A stretch of 64,000 bases of DNA, taken from assembly GCA_030583665.1 (NCBI GenBank), contig CP129469.1, positions 248,001-312,000 of the forward strand, in the 5' to 3' direction. A model generated the notes under the pieces. That model worked only from the letters and a program-made list of their open reading frames with translations. It was not told where the DNA came from and made no database searches. The stretch is from Candidatus Jettenia sp. AMX2 (GTDB lineage: Bacteria; Planctomycetota; Brocadiia; Brocadiales; Brocadiaceae). Shown piece after piece: positions 62,669 to 64,000 of this stretch. The position numbers were made by a program, and so were the translations under genes. Every line of letters starts with the position of its first letter. Positions within the stretch are counted from its first letter, which is position 1.

Positions 62669-64000
62669 ATGGGGATTATAGAAGGAAAGAATTATATTGG
62701 AGGGATGTTTGTTGACGGCGCTTCCGGTGAGAGGTTTGAGAGCCGGAATCCCGCTAATTTTGAGGAGGTATTGGGAACGTTTCCCCTTTCTTCCGGGGAA
62801 GATGTAAATAATGCCGTCAGTTCTGCCAAAGTAGCTTATGACTGCTGGAGGCGCTTATCACGTATCAGACGCGGTGAATACCTTGACGAGTTTATCCGGT
62901 TAGTCAAGAAAGACCATGAAGAAATAGCCCGTTTGATGGCGAAGGAATGCGGGAAAGGGATTATAGAGTGTCGTGCAGATGTAACAGAAGGTATCCATAT
63001 GGCACAATATGTATTTGGTACGGTACGTATGCCTTTTGGTGATATAGTTGCTTCTGAAATTCCCGAGAAGGATTCCTTTATGCGCAGAAAACCCAAAGGG
63101 GTTGTAGCGGCAATCCCTGCATGGAATTTCCCTTTTGCCGTCCCCCTCTGGTTAATCTGCCCGTCGGTGGTGGAAGGAAATACCGTTGTTCTTAAACCCT
63201 CCAGAGAAACTGCCTGCATGGGTAATATGATTGCAGAATATGCTCAGAAAGCCGGTTTTCCCAAAGGCGTTATTAATGTAGTGCAGGGAGCATGCGGGGA
63301 TGCATTGGTAAGGCATACAGATACCCATGTGGTACTGTTCGTCGGCTCTAATGCCGTTGGATCGGAAATAAAGAAGATTGTTGCCGGTTTTGACAATAAA
63401 ATGGCGGCTTGCGAGATGGGAGGAAAAAACGCCCTTATCGTTCTTGATGATGCCAATCTGGAACTTGCTGTTAATGCCGCTGTTATCAGCGCCTTTAAAA
63501 CATCGGGACAGCGATGTACCTCTGCAAGCCGTTTGATTGTGCATGAGAAAGTTTTCAACGAATTTGAAAAAATGTTCGTTGAAATAACAAAGAGAATAAA
63601 GATCGGCGATCCTCTGGATGAATCGGTATTTATGGGCCCTGTAATCAATCAGGCAGCAACAGAGAAGATTGCAGGTTATAATGATCTTGCCAAGAAAGAA
63701 GGCGCAGAGGTATTGCTGGATGGCGGGAGGCTTTCTGATAGTACTTATAAAAAAGGTTATTTTATGTCTCCCTTTGTATACCGTATGAAGCACAGCCGGG
63801 AAAGCCGTGTACTACAGGAGGAGGTTTTCGGGCCGCACGTTGCCATTATTCCCGTGAAAGATAGTGATGAGGCCGTAGAGGTTTATAACGATACAGAATA
63901 TGGCCTTGCATGTGCCGTGATTACTGAGGATTACCGGAAGGCAAGAAAGATACGGGAAGAGTGTGAGTATGGTCTTGGCTATGTAAATTTGCCTACCATT
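62669..64000 (+). CDS. aldehyde dehydrogenase family protein (3' end beyond window)
   Basis: An open frame of 444 residues from ATG 62669 (AAGGAGGG upstream) runs off the right edge. It has AIPAWNFPFAVPLW, the NAD-binding KPSRETA and FVGSNAVGSEI, the general-base Glu in CEMGGKNALIV, the nucleophile Cys in TSGQRCTSASR and EEVFGPHVAI. The NAD loop reads VGSNAVG where many members have GSTxVG. It resembles the group oxidising amino-aldehydes or semialdehydes, but the substrate is uncertain. The last 40-60 residues should lie outside the window. Confidence 0.93.
   Translation, partial: MGIIEGKNYIGGMFVDGASGERFESRNPANFEEVLGTFPLSSGEDVNNAVSSAKVAYDCWRRLSRIRRGEYLDEFIRLVKKDHEEIARLMAKECGKGIIECRADVTEGIHMAQYVFGTVRMPFGDIVASEIPEKDSFMRRKPKGVVAAIPAWNFPFAVPLWLICPSVVEGNTVVLKPSRETACMGNMIAEYAQKAGFPKGVINVVQGACGDALVRHTDTHVVLFVGSNAVGSEIKKIVAGFDNKMAACEMGGKNALIVLDDANLELAVNAAVISAFKTSGQRCTSASRLIVHEKVFNEFEKMFVEITKRIKIGDPLDESVFMGPVINQAATEKIAGYNDLAKKEGAEVLLDGGRLSDSTYKKGYFMSPFVYRMKHSRESRVLQEEVFGPHVAIIPVKDSDEAVEVYNDTEYGLACAVITEDYRKARKIREECEYGLGYVNLPTI

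Overview
The window looks like chromosomal DNA from an anammox planctomycete (order Candidatus Brocadiales; Brocadia, Jettenia and Kuenenia types fit). This is inferred, not proven. The strongest pointer is an ammonium-transporter domain fused to a histidine kinase (53781-55814), an architecture described from Kuenenia. Supporting signs are a secreted blue-copper protein, an LpxK gene, a molybdenum formate dehydrogenase, moderate-to-low GC and abundant PAS/GAF signalling proteins.

Layout. 1-5464: end of an unidentified gene, a cupredoxin gene, then ispG-dxr-rseP behind a near-consensus promoter. 5461-13733 (minus strand): an HtrA protease convergent with rseP, a four-gene ABC-2/GldG/DUF4340 operon, and rpoZ. 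13996-17940: cysK-cysE, a Cys-rich small protein, an LsrF-like aldolase, a zinc dehydrogenase and a 36-residue membrane peptide. 18021-19967 (minus): mnmA and an M50 protease. 20329-28894: argG with an ARG-box-like promoter, a radical SAM gene, a large sensor kinase with its NtrC-type regulator, and thiD. 29067-38265: HNH nuclease, lpxK, ferredoxin, a deoxyhypusine-synthase-like protein, a MagIII/Nth-like glycosylase, pyrC, a YacP-like NYN protein, a VanZ-like protein and a giant radical SAM protein. 38366-40493 (minus): a heptad-repeat coiled-coil protein, tsaE and thiL. 40617-41675: a MetE/UROD-fold protein.

41701-44493 is a wrecked defence island: a DUF433 antitoxin, a possible toxin scrap, an intact MntA-HepT pair, the N-terminus of a DUF499 ATPase, a DarG-like macrodomain protein without DarT, a small protein, and the N-terminus of a PglZ-like gene that carries an amber codon. 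Most of these genes are linked by ATGA/TTGA overlaps, so they probably formed one operon. The island ends in a perfect 40-bp palindrome shared with the convergent dehydrogenase gene.

44484-49834 (minus): a D-2-hydroxyacid dehydrogenase, a frameshifted fdhA and a CDF cation exporter. 49979-53443: an orphan ParA pair, a DegT-like aminotransferase and a small membrane protein. 53444-60808: intergenic repeats, the Amt-kinase, a nitroreductase, a second macrodomain protein, another GAF/PAS kinase, a membrane protein and a YhcC-type radical SAM protein, followed by tRNA-Gly(CCC). 60972-62434 is a decayed cytochrome b/sulfite-oxidase-type fusion gene. An aldehyde dehydrogenase runs off the right edge.

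Most of the window is housekeeping (isoprenoids, cysteine, arginine, pyrimidine, thiamine, lipid A, tRNA modification) with unusually dense sensing. The accessory signals are concentrated at 41.7-44.5 kb and 53.4-62.7 kb.
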